Below are positions 8,835 to 17,105 of a stretch of DNA of 64,000 nucleotides, in pieces. Source of the stretch: Rhizobium sp. Root1334 (lineage in GTDB: Bacteria > Pseudomonadota > Alphaproteobacteria > Rhizobiales > Rhizobiaceae); the NCBI RefSeq assembly GCF_001426665.1, contig NZ_LMEY01000031.1, positions 63,964-127,963 on the forward strand, in the 5' to 3' direction. Position 1 is the first letter of the stretch; each line of letters starts with the position of its first letter. A program made the position numbers and the translations under genes. The notes beneath the pieces were generated by a model. That model made no database searches, was not told the DNA's origin, and worked only from the letters and a program-made list of their open reading frames with translations.

Positions 8835-9013
8835 CGTCCGTCGCCCCCGTCGAAACAACCGGAACGGGGCGGTCGAACATTCCATTCGCGAACGGCGCTG
8901 GACACACGACGACCAGTAATGGCGGGCGTTTTGCACCAGGGGCACCGGGTGGCAGCGCCGGGAAGTTGATGATGACAGGTGACGCAGATCGGACGGGACC
9001 GGAACACGGACAT
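8831..9013 (-). CDS. Small zinc-ribbon protein (60 residues)
   Basis: A 60-residue protein with a clear treble-clef/zinc-ribbon pair, CVTC near the N terminus and CPWC ten residues later. Its ATG at 9013 has a good GGAG ribosome site 7 bp upstream, and its TGA overlaps the ATG of the NUDIX gene. The four cysteines, ribosome site and ATGA coupling together make it a real gene and not a shadow of the NUDIX frame. It may be a metal-binding partner or adaptor of the NUDIX enzyme; no family name is assigned. Confidence 0.65.
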   Translation of the reverse strand: MSVFRSRPICVTCHHQLPGAATRCPWCKTPAITGRRVSSAVREWNVRPPRSGCFDGGDGR

Positions 9014-9413
9014 GGATACGCTCCATTGGTGCGCCGTATAGACGGCGCGACATGAACCGCACTGCTTGATCGTGTGGTTCCCGGAGCGGCGGGTCTGTGG
9101 CGGCGTTACAGAATCAAGGCTGCCTGCTCCGGGTAGGGGAGCATGCTTGATCGATGAGCCTCGACATCCTGATAATCGTGCCTATTTGCATAAGCCCTAT
9201 GTGGCCGTTCAATGCAGCTCTTTCAAGAGCAAATGCGAGCCGCTGCTGGAATATGAAACTTTAAAAAGGATTATTTTTCAGGGTGCTGACCAGAGTCAAC
9301 GGGTTTAGGCGATGCGGATGGAAGCGCACAACTCGCGCCGAAAGCACACGGATCTCCATTCACTCTGCTTACATCGCATTGCCGGCTTCGGTGCTAACCG
9401 CTAGGTTGGCCCG
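9014..9413. other. Intergenic region, no gene recognised
   Basis: The 400 bp between the zinc-ribbon/NUDIX pair and the LysR gene carry the divergent promoters of both units. A short frame at 9066-9308 (+) has no family resemblance or good start signal. The stretch near 9240-9290 is A+T rich and a likely promoter region. Confidence 0.45.
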
Positions 9414-10334
9414 ATGTTGACAGATCTTAATCTCAATCTCCTGCGGTCGTTCTTCATGATCGCCGAGGAGCGTAGTCTCACGCGGGCAGCAGCCCGGCTG
9501 AACATGAGCCAGCCATCGGTTAGCCAGGCGCTGCAGCGGCTGGAGGAATACCTGGCGTGTCAGTTGGTGCTGCGCGGGAGCCGGAAGTTTGAGCTGACGG
9601 CGCGCGGACAGAAGGTTTACGAGGAATGCGGCGAGATTTTCCGCGCAGTGGAACGCATCGGCCATCTCACGCAGGAAAAAACCGTCGAAGAATTCGGCGA
9701 GGTGCGCATCCAGATCATCTCGAACCTGGAATCCCCGCTCGTCAACGAGGCACTACGCCTCTACCACCAGCGCTATCCCTCCGTCACCTGGATCATGGAG
9801 GTCCAGAACAGTCAGGACACGATCAAGCGGATCCAGATGGAGAAATGCGGGATAGGCCTCTGCCTGCTGGCACGCCCGGTCTTCAGCTTGAGGTGCGAAT
9901 TGCTGTTTCGCGAAGAGTTCAGCGTCTATTGCGGCGCGGAACATCCGTTTTTCGGCCGAAAGGAAGTGGAAAAGCGGGAGTTGCGCCAGGAATCCTTCGT
10001 GTCCTTCACCTGCGCCACCGGGGGGATGGGTCTCGAGCCCATGTCGGTGCTCAGCCAGAGCCTTGGCCTTGGCGAGCGGATCAGCGGGCAAAGCCCCAAC
10101 CTCGAGGAAGTGCGGCGGATGATTGTTGCCGGGCTCGGCATCGGCATCCTGCCGCTGACGGCGGTGCATGACGAGGTGGCGAACGGCCTTCTCTGGCCGC
10201 TGGAAATCAAGGGCTATCCGCTCGGCGCCGACGTCTTCCTGGTGACGCATCCCGACTGCGCCTATTCGCGCGCGGAGCAGCATTTCATCGACCTGGTGCA
10301 GGAACTGCGTGCGCTCTATCCCGATATGCATTGA
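9414..10334 (+). CDS. LysR-family transcriptional regulator
   Basis: 306-residue LysR protein. The winged helix-turn-helix occupies about residues 5-65, with the family pattern LTRAAARLNMSQPSVSQAL. The periplasmic-binding-like effector domain follows from about 90 to the end. It converges on the carbamoylase/TRAP/RidA operon and shares a bidirectional terminator with it. It is therefore not in the usual divergent position, but is the nearest regulator and the likeliest controller of that operon. Effector unknown; an amino acid or hydantoin derivative is plausible. Confidence 0.9.
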   Translation: MLTDLNLNLLRSFFMIAEERSLTRAAARLNMSQPSVSQALQRLEEYLACQLVLRGSRKFELTARGQKVYEECGEIFRAVERIGHLTQEKTVEEFGEVRIQIISNLESPLVNEALRLYHQRYPSVTWIMEVQNSQDTIKRIQMEKCGIGLCLLARPVFSLRCELLFREEFSVYCGAEHPFFGRKEVEKRELRQESFVSFTCATGGMGLEPMSVLSQSLGLGERISGQSPNLEEVRRMIVAGLGIGILPLTAVHDEVANGLLWPLEIKGYPLGADVFLVTHPDCAYSRAEQHFIDLVQELRALYPDMH

Positions 10335-10355
10335 GGGTGCCTGTTCGGCACCCTC
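10333..10355. terminator. Bidirectional terminator hairpin
   Basis: GAGGGTGCC (10333-10341) and GGCACCCTC (10347-10355) form a perfect 9-bp stem with a 5-nt TGTTC loop. It sits exactly between the stop codons of the convergent LysR and hydrolase genes. No T-run follows, so it may be weak or Rho-assisted. Confidence 0.75.
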
Positions 10356-10361
10356 GCTCCA

Positions 10362-11606
10362 TCAGCGGTCGGCGCGCGCCACGACAGCGTGCAACAGGAC
10401 ATTGAGGCCCGGTGCGAGGTCGTCGGGATCGCAGTCTTCGTCATTGTTGTGGGTGATGCCGCCCTTGCAGGGCGTGAAGATCATCGCCGTCGGGCAATGC
10501 CGGGCGAGGAAATAGGCGTCATGCCCGGCCTGGGACTGGATGTCGCGCCAGTCGTAGTTCATCCGCACTGCTTCCGCGCGAATTCCATCGACCATCGCAT
10601 GATCGAAGATGTCGCCGCCCCAGAACCATTCGTCCTCGATGACCGCTTCGCAGCCGGCACGGGCCGCACTTTCGAAAACTGCGCGGCGCATCTTTTCACC
10701 CATGACCCGCGCCGTCGCGGGATCGGGATGACGGACATCGCAGATCGCCTGGGCGGTATCGGACAGGATACCAGGCTTGTTTGGCCAGGCGGCAAGCCGC
10801 GCGCCCGTCGCCTTGCCGTCGCCAACGGCGAAATCCCAGCCGATATCGTCCACCGCCGTCAGCCAACGCGCACCGGCGACCAGCGCATTGCGGCGCAGGT
10901 CCATCGGCGTCGGGCCGGTATGGGCGGTCTTGCCGGTGAAGCGCACCCGCATGCCATAGCTCGGATAGCCGCCCGTCACCACGCCGACATCGCGCTTTTC
11001 AAGGTCGAGGATCGGCCCCTGCTCGATATGCAGCTCGTAATAGGCGTCGATCTCGCCGGCGCGGCAGGGCCTGTTGCCATCATAGCCGATGCGCTCAAGC
11101 TCGGAGCCGAAACGCGCGCCATCGTCGGAGATCAGGTCCTTCACCCAATCGACATGATAAGCCCCGACGAAGCAGCCGGAGGCGACCATTGGCGGCGAGA
11201 AGCGCGCGCCCTCCTCGTTCGTCCAGTCGACGACGACGATGGGCCGGCGGGTGATATGGCCCGCATCGTTCAGCGTGCGAACGACTTCAAGCCCGGCGAG
11301 CACGCCGGCAATGCCATCGAAGCGGCCTCCGTTGATCTGCGTGTCGAGATGGCTGCCGATCAGGATGGGCGCGAGTGAGGGATCAAGACCCTCGCGCCGG
11401 CCGAAGATGTTGCCGAGTTCGTCGATCTCGACGCTGAGGCCGGCATCCCGGCACCAGCTGACGAACATGTCACGCATCCGGCGGTCGTCGTCGGTCAGCG
11501 TGAGCCGAGCGAGGCCGCCGGGGCGTCCCTTGCCGATCTCGGCGGAGCTTTCGATCGTCGACCAGAAGCGATCGATATTGACGCGGGTATCTTGTGCGAA
11601 CGACAT
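10362..11606 (-). CDS. M20-type Zn-dependent amidase (N-carbamoyl-L-amino-acid hydrolase / allantoate amidohydrolase family)
   Basis: 414-residue binuclear metal amidohydrolase. Metal ligands fit the family: H86 in GSHLDT, D97 in GGRFDG, E131/E132 in NEEGARF, a later histidine in ELHIEQGP, and a C-terminal histidine in the GGITHNNDED segment. These enzymes remove the carbamoyl group from N-carbamoyl amino acids (hydantoin route) or open allantoate or ureidoglycine. The gene ends the minus-strand operon RidA, DctP, DctQ, DctM, hydrolase, so its substrate is probably what the TRAP transporter imports. No hydantoinase accompanies it, which favours direct uptake of a carbamoyl or ureido compound. 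Confidence 0.85.
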   Translation of the reverse strand: MSFAQDTRVNIDRFWSTIESSAEIGKGRPGGLARLTLTDDDRRMRDMFVSWCRDAGLSVEIDELGNIFGRREGLDPSLAPILIGSHLDTQINGGRFDGIAGVLAGLEVVRTLNDAGHITRRPIVVVDWTNEEGARFSPPMVASGCFVGAYHVDWVKDLISDDGARFGSELERIGYDGNRPCRAGEIDAYYELHIEQGPILDLEKRDVGVVTGGYPSYGMRVRFTGKTAHTGPTPMDLRRNALVAGARWLTAVDDIGWDFAVGDGKATGARLAAWPNKPGILSDTAQAICDVRHPDPATARVMGEKMRRAVFESAARAGCEAVIEDEWFWGGDIFDHAMVDGIRAEAVRMNYDWRDIQSQAGHDAYFLARHCPTAMIFTPCKGGITHNNDEDCDPDDLAPGLNVLLHAVVARADR

Positions 11607-11642
11607 GGTTCACCTTTCAAATGCGATTGCGGACGAAACGCT

Positions 11643-12923
11643 TCACATGCCGAAGGACATCATCGTCATCAGACCTGGGAAGAGAACGAACAGGAACATG
11701 ATGAACGTCATGACGCCGATGAACGGCAGCAGGTAGCGGAAGGAGGCCGACATCGGAATTCCGCCGGTGCGGCACGCCGCCATCAGGTCGATGCCGAGCG
11801 GCGGCGTATTGGCGCCAATTGCCAGATTGATGGTCAACAGCACGCCAAAATAGACGGGATCGATCTCGTAGACCCGCAGGACCGGCAAAAAGACCGGCGC
11901 CAGGATGAGGATGATGGCAATCGATTCCATGAAGGTGCCGAGTACGAGGACGGCAACCATCATCAGCATGAGCGCGATCGTGGCACTCTCGGTCGCGCCG
12001 GTAATGGCATTGACGACGAGTTGCGGAACCTGCTCGACCGTTAGAATCCAGCCGAACACCGAGGCGGCCGCGATGACGATAAGGATGGAACCGCTCATTT
12101 CCGTCGTGTCGCGCAGCAGGCTGAAAATCTTGGAGAGTGTCAGCTTGCGATAGACGAAGAGGCCGACCACCAGCGCATAGGCGACGCCGATGCCTGCGGC
12201 TTCCGTCGGCGTGAAGATGCCGAAGCGGATGCCACCGACGATGATGACGGGTGCCAGCAGCGCAAGCACGGATTCGCGCAGGGCCTGACCGAGACGCCCC
12301 CAGCTGAACGGCTCGCCGCCCTTCCAGCCGTTCTTGCGGGAAATCCACCAGGCGACAACCATCAGGCCGAGGCCGAGCAGGATTCCGGGGCCGATGGAAT
12401 GAATGAAGAGCTGGCCGATCGACGTGCCGGTCGCCGTGCCATAGACGATCAGCACGATCGATGGCGGAATGACCGTGCCGAGCGAGCCGGCGCAGCCGAG
12501 GCCGGCTGCCGAGAAGCCCGGATGGTAACCGCGCTCCTTCATGGCCGGCAGCAGCATGGAGCCGATCGCCACGACATCCGCCACGCCCGAGCCCGAGAGG
12601 GAACCGAACATCATGCAGGCGGCGATCATCACGATGGCAAGGCCGCCGGTGCGCTGACCGACGACGGCAGCACACAGATTGACGATCCTTGGGGCCAGGC
12701 CCCCATGAACCATCAGCAAGCCGGCAAGCAGGAACAGCGGGATGGCAAGCAACGTGAAGCTGTCGATGCCCGCGACCATGCGCTGCGCGACGACCATCAC
12801 CGGCAGGGCATCACCGACCAGCAGATAGGCGACCGAGGACAGCGCAAGCGCGATCACGATCGGCGCGTCGATCAACAGCAGCAGAACGAAGACGGCAAAA
12901 AGAACGAGGAGTGCGAGACTCAT
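11643..12923 (-). CDS. TRAP transporter large permease (DctM family)
   Basis: 426-residue, roughly 12-segment membrane protein of the DctM family, the ion-coupled translocating subunit of a TRAP importer. Family hallmarks are the GSGVADVVAIGSMLLPAM block and the repeated PPSIVLIVYG and NTPPLGIDL loops. Its start overlaps the end of the small permease by ATGA, giving the usual DctQ-DctM coupling. The hydrolase begins about 37 bp after its stop. Confidence 0.92.
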   Translation of the reverse strand: MSLALLVLFAVFVLLLLIDAPIVIALALSSVAYLLVGDALPVMVVAQRMVAGIDSFTLLAIPLFLLAGLLMVHGGLAPRIVNLCAAVVGQRTGGLAIVMIAACMMFGSLSGSGVADVVAIGSMLLPAMKERGYHPGFSAAGLGCAGSLGTVIPPSIVLIVYGTATGTSIGQLFIHSIGPGILLGLGLMVVAWWISRKNGWKGGEPFSWGRLGQALRESVLALLAPVIIVGGIRFGIFTPTEAAGIGVAYALVVGLFVYRKLTLSKIFSLLRDTTEMSGSILIVIAAASVFGWILTVEQVPQLVVNAITGATESATIALMLMMVAVLVLGTFMESIAIILILAPVFLPVLRVYEIDPVYFGVLLTINLAIGANTPPLGIDLMAACRTGGIPMSASFRYLLPFIGVMTFIMFLFVLFPGLMTMMSFGM

Positions 12924-13396
12924 TTGCGCAACTCCGCGGCAACGAGGGCAATGAAGGCGGCAGCCGCGGTAACCGGCAGCGCCAGATAGGAAAGCCCGGC
13001 GGGCCAGCTCAGAACGGTCGTCTCATGCGACCAGGTCAGCCCGGTTATCTGCCATCCGGACCAGAACACGACGATCAGGAACAGGAAGGACGCCAGCCGC
13101 GCGAGAGCTGCCAGGAACGACCTGAACCGGCCGGGCTTGACCATCAGGTCGGTCAGGCCGGCGCAAAGATGCGTGTTGCGGACGAAGGCGGAAACCGCGC
13201 CGATAAACGTCACCCAGACGAGCAGCAGGCGTGGGACTTCCTCCGACCAGCGCGGCGTGAAGGAAAACGCGTATCGGCAGATGACGACGTAGACGATGAT
13301 GGCGGTGAAGGTGGCGATGCCCAGGCCGCCCAGGGCACCGGCTACGCTATTTATGGCATTGGAAATCCGCGAGCGCGGTATTGGCGCGTCTTGCAT
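12920..13396 (-). CDS. TRAP transporter small permease (DctQ family)
   Basis: 158 residues from ATG 13396, which has GTGAGG upstream; a frame up to 13447 would run into the intergenic hairpin. Four predicted membrane segments and the RWSEEVPRLLLVW motif are typical of DctQ. It forms the membrane complex with the DctM protein, its ATGA-overlapping neighbour. Confidence 0.88.
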   Translation of the reverse strand: MQDAPIPRSRISNAINSVAGALGGLGIATFTAIIVYVVICRYAFSFTPRWSEEVPRLLLVWVTFIGAVSAFVRNTHLCAGLTDLMVKPGRFRSFLAALARLASFLFLIVVFWSGWQITGLTWSHETTVLSWPAGLSYLALPVTAAAAFIALVAAELRK

Positions 13397-13453
13397 GGCA
13401 GCCTCACTGGTGTTGATAAGAACGTGGCGTGCCCGCCGGGCGGGCAAGGAAAT

Positions 13454-13476
13454 CCCGTCCGCGCTTGGCGGACGGG
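13454..13476 (-). terminator. Intra-operon hairpin after the TRAP binding-protein gene
   Basis: CCCGTCCGC (13454-13462) and GCGGACGGG (13468-13476) form a 9-bp perfect stem with a 5-nt loop, 10 bp past the DctP stop and before DctQ. A second compact palindrome, GCCCGCCGGGCGGGC, follows on the DctQ side. Such structures usually protect or partly terminate mRNA so that more binding protein than permease is made. Confidence 0.65.
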
Positions 13477-13485
13477 ACGCACACG

Positions 13486-14484
13486 TTACTTGCGGTAGCT
13501 ATCCATGACTTCGAGCAGTTCGGGACCGAAGACGTCCTTTTCGTTTTCCCAGATCGGCTTCAGCGCTTCGACGAAAGCGGCCTTGTCAACCTCATTGAAC
13601 TGCATGCCCTTCGACTTCAGCTTCTCGATCAGCGCGACCTCGTTGTCGGCGACCATCTGGCGCTGCACATTGCCCCACTTGACCGCGGCTTCCTTGACGA
13701 TGGCCTGGTCCTCGGGAGAAACCTGCGCCCAGGTCGTGGTCGACACTGTCAGGCAGGCCGCACCCCAGATGTGGCCGGTCATCGAGACGTATTTCTGCAC
13801 TTCGTAGAAGGACGAAGCATCGATGATCGACAGCGGGTTTTCCTGCGCGTCAAAGACGCCCTGCTGCAGAGCCGAGTAAAGCTCGCCGAAGGCCAGCGGC
13901 GCGGGCTGCGCGCCGAGCGCCTCGAAGGTGGCGAGGCGCACCTTGTCCGGCGTGACGCGGATCTTGATGCCGGAAAGATCGGCCGGCTTGACGATCGGGT
14001 GTTTATTATTGGTGATGTTACGGAAGCCGTTCTCCCACCAGGCGAGAATCTCGATGCCCTTCGGGCGCAGGAGATCGGCAAGCGTGGTGCCGAGCTTACC
14101 GTCGAGAGCGGCGAAAGCCTGTTCGCGGCTGGTCCAGGCATAGGGCATCTCAATGACGCCGAACTTCGGCTCGACAAACTGGAACGAACCGCTGCCGATC
14201 AGGCCACCCTGGATGGTGCCGATCTGCATGCCTTCGATGACTTCCTTTTCCGTGCCGAGCTGGCCGGAGGGGTAGATCTCGATCTTGACGCGGCCGCTGG
14301 TCTTCTCCGCGACGTCCTTCGCAAAGTCCACCGAGGCCTTGTTCCAGCTGTGCGTGTCGGCAAGGACATGGCCGAGGCGGATCGTCGTCTCAGCCAGAGC
14401 GGCCGTATGGGCGGAGAGGCCGACCATGCCAGCGATCACTGTTGCGGCAAAGCCGCGCGAAAATTTCGATATGCCCAGTTTCAT
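13486..14484 (-). CDS. TRAP transporter solute-binding protein (DctP family)
   Basis: 332-residue periplasmic binding protein. The chosen ATG at 14484 has GAGGG upstream and opens a signal peptide ending near ALAETT. The mature start TTIRLGHV, and later the KIRVTPDKV region that contains the carboxylate-binding arginine, are DctP signatures. TRAP binding proteins of this type mostly bind organic or amino-acid-like carboxylates. It is separated from the permeases by hairpins that probably raise its relative expression. Substrate is unknown, but the partner hydrolase hints at an N-carbamoyl or ureido acid. Confidence 0.9.
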   Translation of the reverse strand: MKLGISKFSRGFAATVIAGMVGLSAHTAALAETTIRLGHVLADTHSWNKASVDFAKDVAEKTSGRVKIEIYPSGQLGTEKEVIEGMQIGTIQGGLIGSGSFQFVEPKFGVIEMPYAWTSREQAFAALDGKLGTTLADLLRPKGIEILAWWENGFRNITNNKHPIVKPADLSGIKIRVTPDKVRLATFEALGAQPAPLAFGELYSALQQGVFDAQENPLSIIDASSFYEVQKYVSMTGHIWGAACLTVSTTTWAQVSPEDQAIVKEAAVKWGNVQRQMVADNEVALIEKLKSKGMQFNEVDKAAFVEALKPIWENEKDVFGPELLEVMDSYRK

Positions 14485-14619
14485 AGCACCCTCATTTGTT
14501 GTGTTTATTCTTGGCACATAAGGCGGCCGTGATTGGCTCAACGCAAATAGCCCGGCCCAATGGCAAGCATTGCGCCCGCTTATGAGAGCGGCGGCGATTT
14601 CCTGTGCACAACGACCGTG

Positions 14620-15012
14620 TCATCCCGCCGTCGCGATGCACTCGATCTCGATATCGAAATGCGCCCACGGCTTGATCGCAACGCAACTGCGGGCCGGAAA
14701 ACCGTTCGGAAAATAGTCGCGATAGACCGCGTTCATCTCGGCGGCAAAATCGTTGTCGGTGATAAAGACCAGCGATTTGAAGACGTTGTCGAACGACGAG
14801 CCGGCGTGCCGAAGCGTGAAGGAAAGCGCTTCCATACAGGCTCGCGCCTGGGTGTCCATGTTGCCTTTGACGATCTCACCCGTCTTGAGGTCAATTGGCG
14901 GCATGCCGCAGGTGTAGAGCAGTCCGCCGACCCGCGTCAAAGCTGAGGTCGGCGCGCCGAGTTTGCGGATGGCTTCGGAAATGACAGGAATTTCAATGAT
15001 TTCGTGCTTCAT
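14620..15012 (-). CDS. RidA-family protein (second copy)
   Basis: 130-residue RidA-like protein starting at ATG 15012 (MKHEIIEIP). The TCGMPPIDLKTGEIVKG segment and the C-terminal RSCVAIKP stretch match the family. It differs clearly from the copy at 1208-1552, so it is not a recent duplication. First gene of the TRAP/hydrolase operon, about 135 bp before DctP. It may detoxify an enamine or imine formed during breakdown of the imported compound. Confidence 0.88.
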   Translation of the reverse strand: MKHEIIEIPVISEAIRKLGAPTSALTRVGGLLYTCGMPPIDLKTGEIVKGNMDTQARACMEALSFTLRHAGSSFDNVFKSLVFITDNDFAAEMNAVYRDYFPNGFPARSCVAIKPWAHFDIEIECIATAG

Positions 15013-15155
15013 GGTTGATCGCCTCGTGGAGCATGGGAGATATCGCCACTCCGTCCCGCGGCAGCGATATCCTCGTTCCATACGCCCCCGGCGAAGCACG
15101 CCGCAAGTGGCCGGCTGTGGCTGGAGTATCCGTGTTTTTCTGAATCGAAGCGGAT

Positions 15156-15174
15156 TCCCAAATCAGATTTGGGA
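15156..15174. repeat. 19-bp perfect inverted repeat
   Basis: TCCCAAATCAGATTTGGGA is symmetric around a single central A. It is preceded by a smaller dyad, GAATC-GAAGCG-GATTC. The pair lies between the RidA gene and the IS110 remnant. It could be an operator for the minus-strand operon, or a mobile-element end. Confidence 0.5.
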
Positions 15175-15189
15175 GTCGTCACGTTATCG

Positions 15190-15480
15190 AGCGTTAAGCG
15201 GTCTTTGTCGCAGGCAGCCTGCTGTCAAGCCGCCGCGCCGGTGATAGCCTTCCGTTGGCCAAGCGAGACGCCGACTTGCGTCGCCTGGCGGCAATGCGCG
15301 GCGCCGGGGCCATTATTGCGATGGCCGTCAAAGCGCTTGTTCCTGATCTCGACGGCGTTAAATCGGCCAGGTACTTTGCTGCCTGGATAGGCCTGGCACC
15401 AGAGGTGCCATTCCAGCCGCGGCAAGAAGCGTCTTGGCCGCATCTCCAAGATGAGCAATCCGGAGTTGCGATCGCTTTGT
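15190..15480 (+). pseudogene. IS110-family transposase remnant
   Basis: The translated frame from 15255 reads RRLAAMRGAGAIIAMAVKAL and then SARYFAAWIGLAPEV, the C-terminal (IS116/IS110/IS902) part of IS110-type transposases. After about 15415 the homology continues only in another frame as KKRLGRISKMSN, so there is a frameshift. The N-terminal catalytic DEDD domain is missing altogether. It is a dead fragment. Confidence 0.75.
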
Positions 15481-15486
15481 CACGTA

Positions 15487-16710
15487 TCATCGTCGATTTT
15501 CCAATCTCCGATCCGGGACTCTAAAAACCGGATATTTGGCCCACAGACTCTGCCCCAAAGCCTTCTCGTAGCCAATGCGATACACCGAGCGCATGTAGTC
15601 GGCACTGAGCGGATTTAGCATGGAATAGGGAACCTGCTCATCGATCGATGCGATATCGAGGTCGATACCGGCGCGTTTCGCAAAATTGTAAAGGGCGATA
15701 AGACCCTGTTTTGTCTGTGACTTGAGGAGTATGCCGTAAGCCCTGCCCATGATCGGCAACGCCCGCTCACGTGACATGGAGAACTCTGGAATGAGGGCGT
15801 TGTTTACGATCACGTAGATATGCAGGTTTTGACCTTTCGCCTGATCGTTGTGCGCAACGAGCAAGTGTTCAGGCAGGGTAAAAAGCTGCGCCGAGCTACC
15901 CCCGTCTGAATGCAGTTCCTCAATCTGCCTTCCATCGACCACTATTCTTATCGATACAGGGGGGAAAATTCCCGGGACGCTTGCGGATGCGATCAGTATC
16001 TGCCGAACCAGGGGCAGAGCATCCGGCCTACGACTGTCAGCAATCGCTCCAATATTCCAGACGACGGCCCGCTGGGTATCAAGGTTTGTCGTCATCACAA
16101 GGAGCCGACGCCCGCCGCGATGTTCGATCGCAATTCGGCGTAATATTTCGCCCGTGATGTTCTGTTCTACGTTGCTGCGCAGAGCATTTCCCTTGAGAAG
16201 GCCAGGAGAAAAGATGCCGGCTCCCTTCCATTCGATGTCTATGAGATCTCGCGTTTCCCCCGATAGATAGAGTCGCCTGAGCTGCTCATCATAATCGGAG
16301 CCGAGAAAGGCGAAGGGCGCTATCAAGGCACCTGTGCTCACTCCCGTTACCACCTCGAACCTCGGGCGGGTCCCAAGTTCACTCCAGGCAGACAATATGC
16401 CCACTGCGAAAGCTCCACCGGAGCCGCCCCCCGAAATGGCCAGCATAGTCGGCTTGTCCTTCAGGATGACCGGTTTCCATGGGTCATGCGTTGAAGCAGG
16501 AGATCTTGGATCATCAACATGAGTCCTGATATTCTCAAATCCGGAAATCTGGGCGCGATCAGCTTCAGATGCACTGTACGTCAGACGTTCTGGCGCCGCA
16601 CATCCAGTTGAAATAACCACGGCAAAGACCAGGATGCTGGCGAGCGCGGCTCCAAGAGGCGTCTTCACACACTTTCGCTGAGCTCCCTCTCGAAGTGAGA
16701 GTTTCATCAT
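15487..16710 (-). CDS. Patatin-like phospholipase, predicted lipoprotein
   Basis: 407-residue patatin-family lipid acyl hydrolase. The oxyanion loop GGGSGG is at 94-99, the nucleophile S125 is in GVSTG, and the catalytic D269 is in SDGG, giving a complete Ser-Asp dyad. A hydrophobic N terminus ends in a lipobox-like STGC with C37, so it is probably lipid anchored in the envelope. It stands between an IS110 remnant and gene fragments, and its GC content looks lower than the neighbouring operons, so it may have arrived by transfer. Patatin proteins of this kind act on membrane phospholipids or as secreted lipases; the substrate cannot be told from sequence. Confidence 0.85.
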   Translation of the reverse strand: MMKLSLREGAQRKCVKTPLGAALASILVFAVVISTGCAAPERLTYSASEADRAQISGFENIRTHVDDPRSPASTHDPWKPVILKDKPTMLAISGGGSGGAFAVGILSAWSELGTRPRFEVVTGVSTGALIAPFAFLGSDYDEQLRRLYLSGETRDLIDIEWKGAGIFSPGLLKGNALRSNVEQNITGEILRRIAIEHRGGRRLLVMTTNLDTQRAVVWNIGAIADSRRPDALPLVRQILIASASVPGIFPPVSIRIVVDGRQIEELHSDGGSSAQLFTLPEHLLVAHNDQAKGQNLHIYVIVNNALIPEFSMSRERALPIMGRAYGILLKSQTKQGLIALYNFAKRAGIDLDIASIDEQVPYSMLNPLSADYMRSVYRIGYEKALGQSLWAKYPVFRVPDRRLENRR

Positions 16711-16795
16711 CCATATGACTCCATTGGAGAGGGGAAACCGCGCCGCGTTTACGCTGGCAAGCCGGAGAGTACTGACTGATTAACAGCTGCTCTGT

Positions 16796-17105
16796 TTACG
16801 ATTTCCGTGTTTCCGGATCCGTCGAGGGAAGTCTCGCTGCAGCCAATACGGCGCCCATGGCAGCGACCGCGATCGCCAGGCCTATCCAGACGCCATAGAG
16901 TTTGTGACCGAGGATAAAACCGCCGATCAATGGGGAGACGATGTCCGTCAGGGCGCCAAGTGACTGGGCAGATCCCATGACGACACCTTGGCGGTTTTCC
17001 GGTACATGGACGGACAGAGCCGCAAGGTAGGTTGGCTTTGCCATCGCATCGCCCGTGCTCACACAAAGCACCGCCAATGCGAGAAGAGGGACGGTTTTTG
17101 CAAGG
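16796..17105 (-). pseudogene. C-terminal fragment of an MFS transporter
   Basis: The minus frame encodes about 100 residues with TM-like blocks TVPLLALAVLCVSTGDA, VVMGSAQSLGALTDIVSPLI and VWIGLAIAVAAMGAVLAAAR, plus PENRQGVVMGS, as in the last third of TetA/MFS drug transporters. The other nine or so segments are absent: upstream sequence switches abruptly into a LysR gene on the other strand. There is no start signal, so it is a truncated relic. Confidence 0.7.

Noticed and set aside
11592-12044. A 150-codon plus-strand frame rich in His, Asp and Gln
   Set aside because: Antisense to the DctM permease; such charged composition is typical of the complement of membrane-protein genes.
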